Origin: JACDAE01 sp034438015
GTDB taxonomy: Bacteria; Chloroflexota; Ktedonobacteria; Ktedonobacterales; Ktedonobacteraceae
Direction: 5' to 3'
DNA: 64,000 bases
Assembly: GCA_034438015.1 (NCBI GenBank)
Contig: DAOTTD010000383.1
Location: 1-64,000 of the forward strand
Under the pieces are notes generated by a model. The model ran no database searches. It was not told where the DNA came from and saw nothing but the letters and a program-made list of their open reading frames with translations. A program made the position numbers and the translations under genes. Of this stretch, positions 1 to 8,836 are shown piece after piece. Position 1 is the stretch's first letter. Every line of letters starts with the position of its first letter.

Positions 1-673
1 GGCGCAGCGGCTGCGGGGCGAGCACCTGGAGGCACTCATCCAGCAGCGCTTCGCAGGAGGGGGCATCACGCAACGAGCGAAAGATCACGACCTGGAAGTG
101 CGCGGCTAACTGGTGCATTGCACTGACGACCAGCGCCGACTTGCCGATGCCTCCTATCCCCAGCACGCTCAGCACCCGACAACGCTCCTGGAGCACCCAC
201 TGGGAGAGTGCGGCCAGTTCAGGCTTTCGCCCATAGAACGTCGGGACGGCGAGCGCGTCGCCCCAATCCACCCGTGGCCCACCGGGAGGATGAGCGATGA
301 CGTGTCCAGCGCCACTGATCTCTTCGACCGACAGTGGTGCTCGGAGCGCCAGTAGGGGACGCTGCTGGCTCAGCAGTTCGGAGAGCCACTGCTCATCGAG
401 CAACACCTTCTGACGAGCCGCTTTCCAGAGAGCACGAACCTCCTCGGCTTCACGCCCGGCAGGAAAGGCTTGCTGCTTGACGGCGAGGGCAATGAACTGT
501 TTGAGGTGCTCGACCTTGGGATAACTGCTACCTGCCTCCCACTCCCCCACCGCTCGTCCTGAGACGCCGAGGTGATCTGCCAATCCCGCTTGCGTTAGCC
601 CGATGGCGGTTCGCAGAGTCAGCATAGCTTGACCAAAGGCATAGTCTCGCTCACCGTATGAGGACCGTTTCAT
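1..673 (-). CDS. XRE-family HTH / NB-ARC ATPase protein (3' part outside window)
   Basis: The gene reads leftward from ATG at 673 and runs off the window edge, so only about 224 N-terminal residues are visible. Residues about 10-65 form an XRE-type helix-turn-helix (LTQAGLADHLGVS, then EWEAG). A linker of about 80 residues follows, then a P-loop, VLGIGGIGKSAL, near residue 185, typical of NB-ARC/STAND signalling ATPases. In Ktedonobacteria such proteins usually end in WD40 or TPR repeats, which would lie outside the window. The start is supported by AAAGGAGAGG four bases upstream. The likely role is a DNA-binding, nucleotide-switched regulator, possibly defence related. The domain calls are seen in sequence and the role is inference. 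Confidence 0.85.
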   Translation of the reverse strand, partial: MKRSSYGERDYAFGQAMLTLRTAIGLTQAGLADHLGVSGRAVGEWEAGSSYPKVEHLKQFIALAVKQQAFPAGREAEEVRALWKAARQKVLLDEQWLSELLSQQRPLLALRAPLSVEEISGAGHVIAHPPGGPRVDWGDALAVPTFYGRKPELAALSQWVLQERCRVLSVLGIGGIGKSALVVSAMHQLAAHFQVVIFRSLRDAPSCEALLDECLQVLAPQPLR

Positions 674-689
674 GAGCCTCTCCTTTCCG

Positions 690-758
690 CGTGACCCTCA
701 AGGGCGAAGCAAGTGGAAGTGATAGGAAGTGACATGACATCTGATGGACGGTGACTTC
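690..758. repeat. Direct repeat copy A (leader of the XRE/NB-ARC gene)
   Basis: This stretch shares a long imperfect match with 1060-1124, including GAAGCAAGTGGAAGTGATA, CATCTGATGGA and GGTGACTTC in the same order. Copy A is directly upstream of the XRE/NB-ARC start, so it is part of that gene's promoter or leader. It also repeats GGAAGTGA internally. It could be a duplicated regulator-binding region. Confidence 0.7.
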
Positions 759-1059
759 CCTCGGCAATACCAGTATACTAGTGTCTGTTGGATGTGCTCT
801 AAGCGGGTCCACGCTTGTTTAGGGTGATCTGGGGAAACGGCAAGAGACTCCAGACCACCCCTCCGACTCCATCCTTCTATGATAGCAGATTTTCTGACAG
901 ACGACGAGGATTTTTCTCAAGATTTCTGCGTCCGTGAAACAGGAGGGGAAGCCTGCACATATCTTCCTGCCTGCTCATCTTCGTGACGCCTCAACAGTCG
1001 TCATCACGCTCCCCTCCTTCTCAGCTTCAGCCAGCAAGCAGCCGATCATGCTCTTCTTG

Positions 1060-1124
1060 CGTGACCCCACAGGAGTGTGAAGCAAGTGGAAGTGATATAC
1101 CATCTGATGGAGGGTGACTTCTCC
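1060..1124. repeat. Direct repeat copy B
   Basis: This is the second copy of the 690-758 repeat, about 370 bases away in the same orientation, with a short internal deletion relative to copy A. No gene starts immediately beside it on the minus strand, so it looks like a duplicated leader. The rest of 674-1278 holds no convincing gene. Confidence 0.7.
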
Positions 1125-1201
1125 AGGACATCCTTCTACACTATTCCATTGGGAAGAGGACGATTCATTCAGGGAATGGGTTGTGGAACTTCTCATCACA
1201 T

Positions 1202-1232
1202 GGACGTGAAGTCGCTGGTATGCTTCACGTCC
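1202..1232. other. Inverted repeat upstream of small gene
   Basis: GGACGTGAAG at 1202-1211 is the exact reverse complement of CTTCACGTCC at 1223-1232, with an 11-base loop. It lies about 45 bases before the gene at 1279 and has no T-run. A protein-binding site or a leader hairpin is more likely than a terminator. Confidence 0.5.
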
Positions 1233-1278
1233 GTCCGATCGGTAGAAGTGAGATATTTATAGACAGAGGAGTATGACT

Positions 1279-1476
1279 ATGGAATTCCGAGAGCCTTCGC
1301 CACCTGAGGCGGACATCCAGCGACTCGAGCGGGTGGGTTTTTCGCCCGAGCAGATTGCTGGCCTCTTCAGAGTCAAAGCGCACTATCAGCGAGAGACCTC
1401 TCACCGGAGCAATTCTGAGTACAGGCGGCAAGTGTTTGTCCGCTGGCTCTACCTCCAGGGTCGTCTGCAAAGCTAA
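1279..1476 (+). CDS. Small hypothetical protein (65 aa)
   Basis: An unrecognised small soluble protein that opens MEFREPSPPEADIQRLE and ends in a basic, aromatic stretch (RWLYLQGRLQS). An in-frame ATG lies six bases earlier at 1273, but AGAGGAG at 1265-1271 is spaced correctly only for 1279, so that start was chosen. Helical, charged composition suggests a small regulatory or binding protein. It is followed 80 bases later by another small gene in the same direction, so the two may share a transcript. No function can be assigned. Confidence 0.55.
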   Translation: MEFREPSPPEADIQRLERVGFSPEQIAGLFRVKAHYQRETSHRSNSEYRRQVFVRWLYLQGRLQS

Positions 1477-1556
1477 GCTGCGATCACGACGCATCTGCGA
1501 GAAAGGATTGGAGAAGCACTTGTTTTTGCCGACCAGCGCCATTAAGGAGTAAAACC

Positions 1557-1787
1557 ATGTCCAATGAAACTGTACAAACTGAGTTAAACTTTCTCGCCCA
1601 AAACGTCAATCCTGATGCCTGTAAAGATCACGACGTCGTGCATACTGATCTGGCCCTTGTGCGTGCCTTAGAGGCCGTTCTAGAATTTGTGCCTCACGAT
1701 TATCATGCAGCGATCCGTACGATTATCGATGGTCATCTCGTCAATACCGTTTTAGTGTTAAGGCTTAATCGTCAGTCAGACTCATGA
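1557..1787 (+). CDS. Small hypothetical protein (76 aa)
   Basis: An unrecognised 76-residue acidic protein. AAGGAG lies about seven bases before the ATG, a good ribosome binding site. The C-terminal half (residues 35-70) is predicted helical and hydrophobic (ALEAVLEFVPHDYHAAI), without a membrane segment or signal peptide. It follows the 65-residue gene in the same direction and precedes a decayed response-regulator region. No catalytic motif is visible. Confidence 0.6.
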   Translation: MSNETVQTELNFLAQNVNPDACKDHDVVHTDLALVRALEAVLEFVPHDYHAAIRTIIDGHLVNTVLVLRLNRQSDS

Positions 1788-1803
1788 GAGGAGTCCTCCA
1801 ACG

Positions 1804-3035
1804 GTGAAGGATTTTGAATGGTTTCACAACACCGGGGGAAACACCAAAACACATGCTGGCGTTCCGTACAATGAGCTCTTTTCTTGTGAAGAAGTAAGAC
1901 GACTCACGTTTGAAATCTTTCGAGCCAGAAAGAACCAGGAGCCGAACCTCGTGACATCCAGGCAGAGTGTTTCCAGACCACGCGCAACGGACCCCTGTTC
2001 TCCTCTTGCTAGCTTGTTTCTCCAGACATCATGGCTGACGATGAGTCCATTGCTTGTGCTGACAGAACTCCTCGAGAGGAACGCTGATCTCATCCTATTT
2101 TGTTGGTCGTTTGGCATGTACGATGACCGGTTCTGTTGCAAAAATTTTTAGACTCAGCAAAAGGCTGCGAGGCTGATGTCGTCTCTGTACTCGATCTGGG
2201 GGTGGATGACTACCTGGTCAAGCCTTTCCGCCTGGCTGAGCTGCTGGCCAGGGTGCGGGCGGTGTTGCGCCGCGTGGGCAAGCTTCCAGCAACCAGGATG
2301 GTCTGTGGCGCTCTGGAGATCGACGTGGGCAAGCATAGAGTCACGGTCGCAGGTCGGATCGTCTCTCTGACACCGATCGAGTATGCACTGCTGACGGAAC
2401 TGGCAGTGGATGTGGACAGAGTCTTGACCACGCGATTACTCCTGCAGCGGGTGTGGGGCCTTCAAGATAGTAATACCACCGACTATGTCAAGGTGGTTGT
2501 ACGGCGCCTGCGGGCCAAACTGGAACCCGATCCTGCTCATCCGCAGTACATCATCACTGAGCCACATCTGGGGTATCGACTCAATACGGTGTCACTCAAC
2601 TCAGATGGTGCGACACCAGGTGCTGAGAGTCATACCTGCTCTGGACTGGCCTCAAGCGGCTTCGGAGAAAAGAACGTCATCCCGTCACACACCAATGCGA
2701 ACAACTCCCTTCACCAGTCTCCAGAAGCGATGAAAGAGGAAAAGGCCTCTGTTGCTGATGAAACGACCGAGGCGATTGAGAAGTTGGCACGCCTTGACAA
2801 AGAGCATGATAGCGATATCATCCTTGCTAACTACCTCTCCTATCAAGCCGCATTCCGGGTGCAACCGTATATCAGACATCAGCCGTCTGAGAAGGTAGCG
2901 TTCTTAGAAGAACTGGACAAGCAGGTAAAGACATACATCCGTGCCTATCAGCAACATACACCAGACGGGAGAGATGATTGTTCAAACCGATCTAGTTCGT
3001 TTCAAAACGGTCAGCACACGCAGCCAGGCCGGTGA
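1804..3035 (+). pseudogene. Decayed OmpR/KdpE-type response regulator
   Basis: The 3' reading frame (about 2136-3035) encodes the end of a receiver domain (GVDDYLVKPFRLAELLARVR) and a complete OmpR-type winged helix (TPIEYALLTELA, then DYVKVVVRRLRAKLE and GYRL). An unrelated-looking extension of about 130 residues follows. The rest of the receiver is missing. In another frame, just upstream, LLERNADLILFCWSFGMYDD resembles the receiver strand around the phosphoacceptor Asp, but Cys stands where Asp is expected. A frameshift at or near the A5T5 run 2140-2149 plus a deletion separates the parts. The first 50 codons from GTG 1804 look unrelated. The DNA-binding half could still be translated from TTG 2136, but no good ribosome site supports that. 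Confidence 0.65.
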
Positions 3036-3315
3036 ATGGGATTGGGACAGCAACGAAGGACGCGAGTTGGTCTACTTGAGCTCAACAGATGCGTTACTCA
3101 GCTCGCGTTGCGCCGTCTTTTGTCGGGAAGCCGCTCTCTTCCAGAGGACAAAAACAACCGGAATGAGCACGAGGACGACTGCAAATTGTCAGTTTGACCA
3201 CTTAGTGACATCTTTCTTGAGAAGTATATAGTATCCTTAAAGAGTTCTATTGATCGTCTCTCTCTAAATTTCTCATTCCTCTCACTCTAGTCTATCATCC
3301 TTTCAAAAATCGCGT
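3036..3315. other. Intergenic region without supported gene
   Basis: Between the decayed response regulator and the promoter at 3316 the sequence becomes AT-rich. No reading frame with a credible start or domain was found. It acts at least as the upstream region of the large peptidase/STAND gene. Confidence 0.5.
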
Positions 3316-3344
3316 TTGACAAGAAGTGCTTATTTTTGTACAAT
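3316..3344 (+). promoter_or_regulatory. Sigma-70-type promoter for the peptidase/STAND gene
   Basis: TTGACA at 3316-3321 and TACAAT at 3339-3344 are separated by exactly 17 bases, a near-consensus housekeeping promoter. Transcription should start near 3351, about 70 bases before the ATG at 3421. AAGGAGA at 3404-3410 is the ribosome binding site. Confidence 0.75.
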
Positions 3345-3420
3345 ACTCTTCAGGCGTGGTGTTAATTCCAGTGTGTACGACCTTCTTGATCCGTTAATCC
3401 ATCAAGGAGATTCATAACCC

Positions 3421-6400
3421 ATGTCGGAACCCATTGGCGCTTCGCTGGTGCGAATTCGCACGAAAGCTGGTAGCGTGGCGGGTGCAGGCTTTCTTGTTGG
3501 TAAACGTCACGTTCTCACCTGCGCCCATGTCGTTGCGCAAGCACTTGATCTGCCTAAAAATGCTATTGATCAACCGTCGTCAACAGTGAGCCTGGATTTT
3601 CCACAGCTTGCCTCGCATACAATGTTCACCGCCGAGGTGGTCTACTGGTATCCAGAGCAGGGTGATGGTCGGGGTGATATAGCAGGCCTGAAACTGCTCG
3701 ATAAGCCACCAGTCGGCGCAGAGGCGATTCACTTTGCCCCGGCAGACCAGATCTGGGGACATCCCTACTGTGCCTTTGGCTTTCCCACTGGACAGGACGA
3801 TGGAGTGTGGTCCGAGGGGCGTCTCTTGGAGCGGCAAGGGACCAACTGGATTCAGCTCGTAGATGACAAGATTCCAGGCTTTGCCATCATAAGAGGTTTC
3901 AGCGGCGCACCGGTGTGGGATAGGCAATTACAGGGCGTCGTGGGGATGATCGTTACCTTCATCGAACAGCCCGGCTTAAAGGTGGCGTTTGCCATCCCGT
4001 ACGATGTGTTAATAGAGGAATGGCAGGAGCTTAGGGATGTCGTGCTCCCGCTAGTTCCGCGCAACCCTTACAAAGGACTCCATGCCTTCACCGAACACGA
4101 CACCGGTGATTTTTTTGGACGGAATAGCCTCATTGACGAATTGGCGGCAAAAGTGGAAACCGCTCTGACTCGCAAACAGAAAGAAGGCCAGTGTGCACGC
4201 CTGCTGGCTGTGATTGGACCCAGTGGCTCGGGTAAATCGAGTGCTGTGATGGCGGGACTGCTCCCGTCTCTGCGGGACGGTGAGGTTTTCAACAGCGAAG
4301 AGTGGGTGTACCTCGACCTGGTATTTCCGGGAGAACATCCCCTCAATGCCCTCGCCGCATCACTCGCAAAGCAAAAGGAGTTGTCAGCCAGGGGTGCCGT
4401 CTCTCTTAAAAAGGATCTTATACTTCCCGATGCAAGCAGCCTGCACCTGCTCGTTTGTCAACTCGCGGCATCCCCGCAGCAAAGAGTGGTCCTGATAGTG
4501 GATCAGTTCGAGGAAGTGTTCACCCTCACGACCGATGAAGCGGAACGGGGGCACTTCTTTGATCTACTGACCACAGCAGTGGAGCAGAGTGGCCCCCTGT
4601 TCGTCATCCTCACACTGCGAGCAGACTTCTATGACCGGCCCATGCACTATCCTAAGCTGTACCGACTGATCGACGACCACAAAGTCTCGGTATTACCCAT
4701 GGAGAGGGATGATCTGCGCAAGGTGATCGAAGGGCCAGCGAACTTGTCGGATGTGAAACTGACCTTCGAGAGAGGGCTGGTTGATGAGTTGCTCCTCGAA
4801 ATGCAAGGGCAAAGCGGGGCCTTACCGTTGTTAGAGTTCACGCTCGATCAACTGGTTCAACGCCGCAACGGGCGCCAGTTGACTCTGCAAGCCTACCGTG
4901 AGATGGGCGGCGTCAAAGAAGCATTGTCTCAGCATGCCGAGGAGACCTTTAAAGCACTGCCTTCCGACGAGCATCGCCAGATGGCGCAAGACATATTTTT
5001 GCGCTTAATCGAGCCTGGAGGCACCGAGCAGGACACTACACGCCGTCGTGCGGCACGCGAAGAGTTCGAGCGAGCCGATTCCCAGCAGGCACAGCAGATG
5101 CAGCAGACGCTGGAGGCATTCATCAGAGAGCGTCTGCTGACCACCAACCAGATCAATGACATTGCCATCATTGAAGTGAGCCACGAGACGCTGATTCAGA
5201 AATGGGATCGACTGGCAACGTGGCTGGCAGAGTGGCTGCGTGATAAGCGTAACGATATCCTTATTCAGCAGTCCTTGAGTAAAGATGCCGAAGAATGGAA
5301 GCGGCAGAATCGGCCCAGAGATCGGCTGTATCGTGGCGCCCAGCTCAAAGAAGCCCAGGAGTGGGCCAGGCGTGATAGTCCAAGCAAGGAGGAGGTGGCC
5401 TTTCTAAAGGCCAGTGCGACTCAGCGAACCCTGTCGCTCGTGGGCCTTGTCGTCGTAGTTCTCTTGCTAATCTCTTTGGCTGGGGTAGCCGGGTGGTTCG
5501 CTCTTACGCGGCCCCACGACCCGACACTCGTCACGACGCTCCAGGATAGTGTGAGCGGATCATTGCGCTATTGCATTGACAATGCTCCCTCGGGAAGCAC
5601 GATCAGGTTTGCCCAGGGTATGAGAGGAATCATTGAACTGACAGGGGGCGGTCTGGCGTTCGCAGGCGGCAAGCAGCTCACCATTGCTGGTCCAGGAGCA
5701 AACCAATTGGCGATCAGCGGCAGTAACCTTGATGCTATCATTCACATATCCAAAGATGCCAAGCTCGACATCTCTGACCTGAGCTTCAAAAACAGTGAGA
5801 CGGTTAATGACGCCTTCCTCTTCAATGAAGGCACCCTCACTCTAACCAACAGCATCGTCTCGAACAACAAGACAACCGCTGGCGGCGCCATCTTCGTCAA
5901 TAGCGTTTCAAGTGGTGGTAACAGCCTCGGCGGTGGCATTGAAAATAGAGGCATCCTTACTGTGATCAATAGCATCATCTCAAACAATTCATCAAGCGGT
6001 GACCCAGGGGACGGCCTAGGTGGTGGCATCGAAAATGAGGGCCAGCTCGCTGTGATTCATAGCACCTTCTCGCGCAATTCAGCTAGCAGCTACGATGGTG
6101 GTAACAGCTTCGGTGGCAGCATCGACAATTATGGCCGGCTCACCGTGACCAGCAGCACCTTCTCGAACAATTCAGTTAGCAGCACCAGCGGTGGCAAGAG
6201 CGAGGGTGGCGGCATCTTCAACCACAGTCATGGCACCCTTACTGTGACCAGCAGCACCTTCTCGCACAATTCAGCTAGCAGTAGCGGTAATAACGGCTTG
6301 AGTCAGGGTGGCGGCATCGAAAATGACGGCAAGCTCACCGCGGTCACCAGTACCTTCTCGAACAATTCAGTTAGCAGCACCAGCGGTGGCACGAGCCTGG

Positions 6401-7089
6401 GTGGCGGCATCTTCAACTCCGGTTATGGCACCCTCATGGTGACCAGTAGCACCTTCTCAGACAACTCGGCAAGCGGCAACAAGGAGGGCTCCGGCGGTGG
6501 TATCGAAAATGATGGTTCCCTCACAGTGACTGTCAGTACCTTTGTGCGCAATTCGGCGAGTAGCAACCAGGATGCCTTCGGCGGCGGCATCGACAACTAC
6601 GGCTCCTCTGCTATCATTCGTTTTTGCACTATTTATAGCAATATGTCAGAAGAAGGCGGCGGTATTTGGACCGATCCAACAAATAGAAATCAGATGAATA
6701 TAAGCAGCAGTATCATTGCTGCGAATAGCGCTAATAGCGCTCAGAATGGCCCTGACATTTCGGGCTCGCTGATCTCAGGTGGCTATAATCTGCTCACGAA
6801 CGTTGCTGGGGTCACCGGGCTAGATGCCAGAACTGATAAGCGAGTGACGCTCTCTGACCTTAAGCTAGATCCTACACTACGTAACAATGGTGGACCCACC
6901 CAGACCCTCACGTTGCTGCCAGGAAGTCAGGCTATCGATGCTGTTCCTCGGCAGGCATGCAGTATCACCGTCACTGATGTCTCTGGTCACACTGTGACGA
7001 TCACCACGGACCAGCGCGACAACCCTCGACCAGATGGATCGGAGAATGCATGCGATATCGGGGCATATGAATCATCGTATCAGGGTTGA
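3421..7089 (+). CDS. Trypsin-like peptidase / nSTAND1 NTPase / transmembrane / beta-helix protein
   Basis: A 1222-residue four-part protein. Residues 1-205 form a trypsin-like serine peptidase with His36 (TCAHVV), Asp86 (GDIAGLKLL) and Ser161 (GFSGAPVW). Residues about 214-640 are an nSTAND1-type NTPase beginning NPYKGLHAF, with Walker A GPSGSGKS at 266-273 and Walker B VLIVDQFEE at 358-366. A single hydrophobic segment lies at about 673-698. The rest, about 520 residues, is a Gly/Ser/Asn-rich right-handed beta-helix with repeats of the type GGGIEN and SSTFSNNS. The layout predicts a cytoplasmic peptidase and switch with an external repeat sensor. In related conflict systems the repeats sense and the peptidase acts as effector; that is family knowledge, and the role here is inference. 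A near-consensus promoter precedes it, and a broken Trypco1-like gene overlaps its 3' end. Confidence 0.85.
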   Translation: MSEPIGASLVRIRTKAGSVAGAGFLVGKRHVLTCAHVVAQALDLPKNAIDQPSSTVSLDFPQLASHTMFTAEVVYWYPEQGDGRGDIAGLKLLDKPPVGAEAIHFAPADQIWGHPYCAFGFPTGQDDGVWSEGRLLERQGTNWIQLVDDKIPGFAIIRGFSGAPVWDRQLQGVVGMIVTFIEQPGLKVAFAIPYDVLIEEWQELRDVVLPLVPRNPYKGLHAFTEHDTGDFFGRNSLIDELAAKVETALTRKQKEGQCARLLAVIGPSGSGKSSAVMAGLLPSLRDGEVFNSEEWVYLDLVFPGEHPLNALAASLAKQKELSARGAVSLKKDLILPDASSLHLLVCQLAASPQQRVVLIVDQFEEVFTLTTDEAERGHFFDLLTTAVEQSGPLFVILTLRADFYDRPMHYPKLYRLIDDHKVSVLPMERDDLRKVIEGPANLSDVKLTFERGLVDELLLEMQGQSGALPLLEFTLDQLVQRRNGRQLTLQAYREMGGVKEALSQHAEETFKALPSDEHRQMAQDIFLRLIEPGGTEQDTTRRRAAREEFERADSQQAQQMQQTLEAFIRERLLTTNQINDIAIIEVSHETLIQKWDRLATWLAEWLRDKRNDILIQQSLSKDAEEWKRQNRPRDRLYRGAQLKEAQEWARRDSPSKEEVAFLKASATQRTLSLVGLVVVVLLLISLAGVAGWFALTRPHDPTLVTTLQDSVSGSLRYCIDNAPSGSTIRFAQGMRGIIELTGGGLAFAGGKQLTIAGPGANQLAISGSNLDAIIHISKDAKLDISDLSFKNSETVNDAFLFNEGTLTLTNSIVSNNKTTAGGAIFVNSVSSGGNSLGGGIENRGILTVINSIISNNSSSGDPGDGLGGGIENEGQLAVIHSTFSRNSASSYDGGNSFGGSIDNYGRLTVTSSTFSNNSVSSTSGGKSEGGGIFNHSHGTLTVTSSTFSHNSASSSGNNGLSQGGGIENDGKLTAVTSTFSNNSVSSTSGGTSLGGGIFNSGYGTLMVTSSTFSDNSASGNKEGSGGGIENDGSLTVTVSTFVRNSASSNQDAFGGGIDNYGSSAIIRFCTIYSNMSEEGGGIWTDPTNRNQMNISSSIIAANSANSAQNGPDISGSLISGGYNLLTNVAGVTGLDARTDKRVTLSDLKLDPTLRNNGGPTQTLTLLPGSQAIDAVPRQACSITVTDVSGHTVTITTDQRDNPRPDGSENACDIGAYESSYQG
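6157..6391 (+). repeat. 195-bp in-frame internal duplication in the beta-helix
   Basis: Forty identical bases at 6157-6196 recur at 6352-6391. The 195-bp period equals 65 codons, so recombination between copies keeps the frame. Neighbouring beta-helix coils are also similar at DNA level. This would let the outer domain gain or lose coils. Confidence 0.75.
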
Positions 7090-7323
7090 GATGTTGCTTC
7101 TTCCTCCTTTCCGGTCCAGCACACCGTCACGTCGAAATTGGCTCATGAAAGCGTATTCGGCGCTCGGCGAGGCGATAACGGCTCTGGCGACGGTACTCAA
7201 TTTCACACCAAAGCTTATCTCGATCTCATCTGGTTTGTTCCCAATGCTACGAAGTTTCTCGACAACGCTTTTTGTGACTGGCAAGAGGTTATTGAGCGCT
7301 TCCTCTAGCGTCTCTTTCGCCTT
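7080..7323 (-). pseudogene. Broken Trypco1-like (trypsin-co-occurring domain) gene
   Basis: Read leftward, the segment encodes KETLEEALNNLLP, then PDEIEISFGVKLS. After a one-base frame change near 7140-7145 it continues ANFDVTVCWTGK and stops at 7082-7080. This order matches the small Trypco1 family, known to sit beside trypsin-like peptidase genes. An in-frame TAA at 7326-7324 separates it from anything resembling an N-terminus. Its stop overlaps the last ten bases of the peptidase/STAND gene in convergent orientation, which ties the two together. The ISAs1 element begins about 70 bases beyond the stop. The identification is from memory of the family motif and the disruption is seen directly. 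Confidence 0.6.
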
Positions 7324-7396
7324 TTATTCACTGTCAGGATTTGAATAATAAACACAGATGCGTACCTGATGAAAGGAACAATCCATGCGAGAGCCA

Positions 7397-8734
7397 CAGG
7401 GCTTTCCAATTCTAATAGACGGAACACTGACCAGTAAGAACGAGATCCAGGGCCTGGTCGTACTCAGCGTCAAAATAGCGCATCTGTCGAGGGACATTAC
7501 GAACCCCAATGCGATCCATGAGGCTCAAGACCGCACTATTGAGCTGAGCGAGGAGACTGGGGGGAGAGCCGGTACGTGGTTGACAGGCATCTTCTCCCAA
7601 TGTCACATCACGACGCCAAGGCAACCGATTTTCAATCGCCCAATGATCCCGCACCAGAGCTAACATGCAGGGGGCTGGGGCTTGTTGCAAGGAAAGACTG
7701 TCTCTCGTCCAGAGACGACCTCATGGCGGATCTCTCCCGTTTTGAGAATGCGTGTCGTGCGTTCTATGCGAAACACCTGTTCAATCCCTTGCCACTCTTT
7801 GGCAAACCAGTCGTTCAAGTCAGGGCTACAAATAATCTGGCGATGTTCCAGTCGCCCATGCCCTTTATCCCACGTTTCTGCCTCCTGCCATCGTCGAGGG
7901 TCGGGAGGACGATCTTCAAAGAGATCAGCGATATCTTCTTTGAGGGTCGGTTGGTTGTCTGTGGCAATGAGGAGATACTCTCCTTGCAGCCGCTTCACTT
8001 GCGCACAAAACTCCCGTTGAGTATGCAGAGCGTCGAGGCTGAGAATACGCCCTTTCACGGTCTCTGGAGGTAATAAGGGCTTGAGTTGGCTGATCTCATT
8101 GTGCTTTTCTTGCACGTTGCCATGGCAGAGCACCCTTGCGGTGCTCACCTCATACCAACTGAGTGGATGGACTGGATGGGCTTGTTTGCTGGTGGCCCGA
8201 AGCGCTTTGCCATCAATGGCCAGATGCCAATGATCGGCTTTGCCCTCGGGAGTTAACAAGCGACTGGGTTCGTCTCCACAACGGCTTTGTGCCTCCCAGC
8301 GCTCAAAGAAGGCAGAGAGGATCTCATCGAGTTGCTTGCCATCAATCTTTGCTACCACGTTACAATCGGTCATCTGGCAGGGCATGCTGCTTCGCTTGAG
8401 CCCGAAGCGCTCAACCAGAGCCACACGACGATGACGAATCCATTCGGTGGCTCCGCTCAATGTCTTTTGCCCTGCCAATTTGGCCAGGATCATCAAGCAC
8501 AGAAGCAACGCCAATGAATAGCGTTTGCCTTGACTACGCCTGGGATCAGTGATGCCTTGCAACGCCTCGTACAGGGAAACGACCGGAAAGCTTTCCAGAT
8601 CGGTGACGGGGGATGTTTGAGTCGGCAATGTTGTATAGTCCAGAGAGAGTTCTCCTTGTGAATCTTGAGATTTTTGGTATTCTACAGGGAAAACTCTTCT
8701 TTTTCACCCCCTTCTCCAGAATTGGAAAGCCCTG
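7397..8734 (-). mobile_element. ISAs1-family insertion sequence, complete ends
   Basis: The left terminal repeat CAGGGCTTTCCAATTCT (7397-7413) is the exact reverse complement of the right one at 8718-8734. A 10-bp target duplication, GCGAGAGCCA, flanks the element at 7387-7396 and 8735-8744, fitting the ISAs1 family. The 1338-bp element carries one transposase gene, which is frameshifted. Intact duplications indicate a fairly recent insertion at this site. It lies between the Trypco1 remnant and phoU. Confidence 0.93.
7412..8628 (-). pseudogene. ISAs1-family transposase, frameshifted
   Basis: The N-terminal 320 residues (8628 down to about 7690) carry the family's associated domain (FPVVSLYEALQGITDPR) and the first catalytic Asp residues (HLAIDGKALR and SLDALHTQ). 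The C-terminal part, ALVRDHWAIENRLPWRRDVT to the stop at 7412, lies in the -1 frame. The switch falls at 7685-7700, just after RETV. The usual residues linking that point to the ALVRDHW stretch appear shortened, so a small deletion is more likely than programmed frameshifting. All catalytic segments are otherwise present, so the copy may have been active until recently. Confidence 0.85.
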
Positions 8735-8836
8735 GCGAGAGCCAGCAGTAAGATGCATATTTCTTCCACGTAACGTATACTACAAGAGAAATGTTTCTCT
8801 CATAAAACTTGCATGCACACAGAAAAGCGGGTCCAT

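Noticed and set aside
5880..6620. Regularly spaced repeats considered as a CRISPR array
   Set aside because: The repeats are in frame inside the beta-helix coding sequence, have unequal length and no separate spacers. No cas genes are near.
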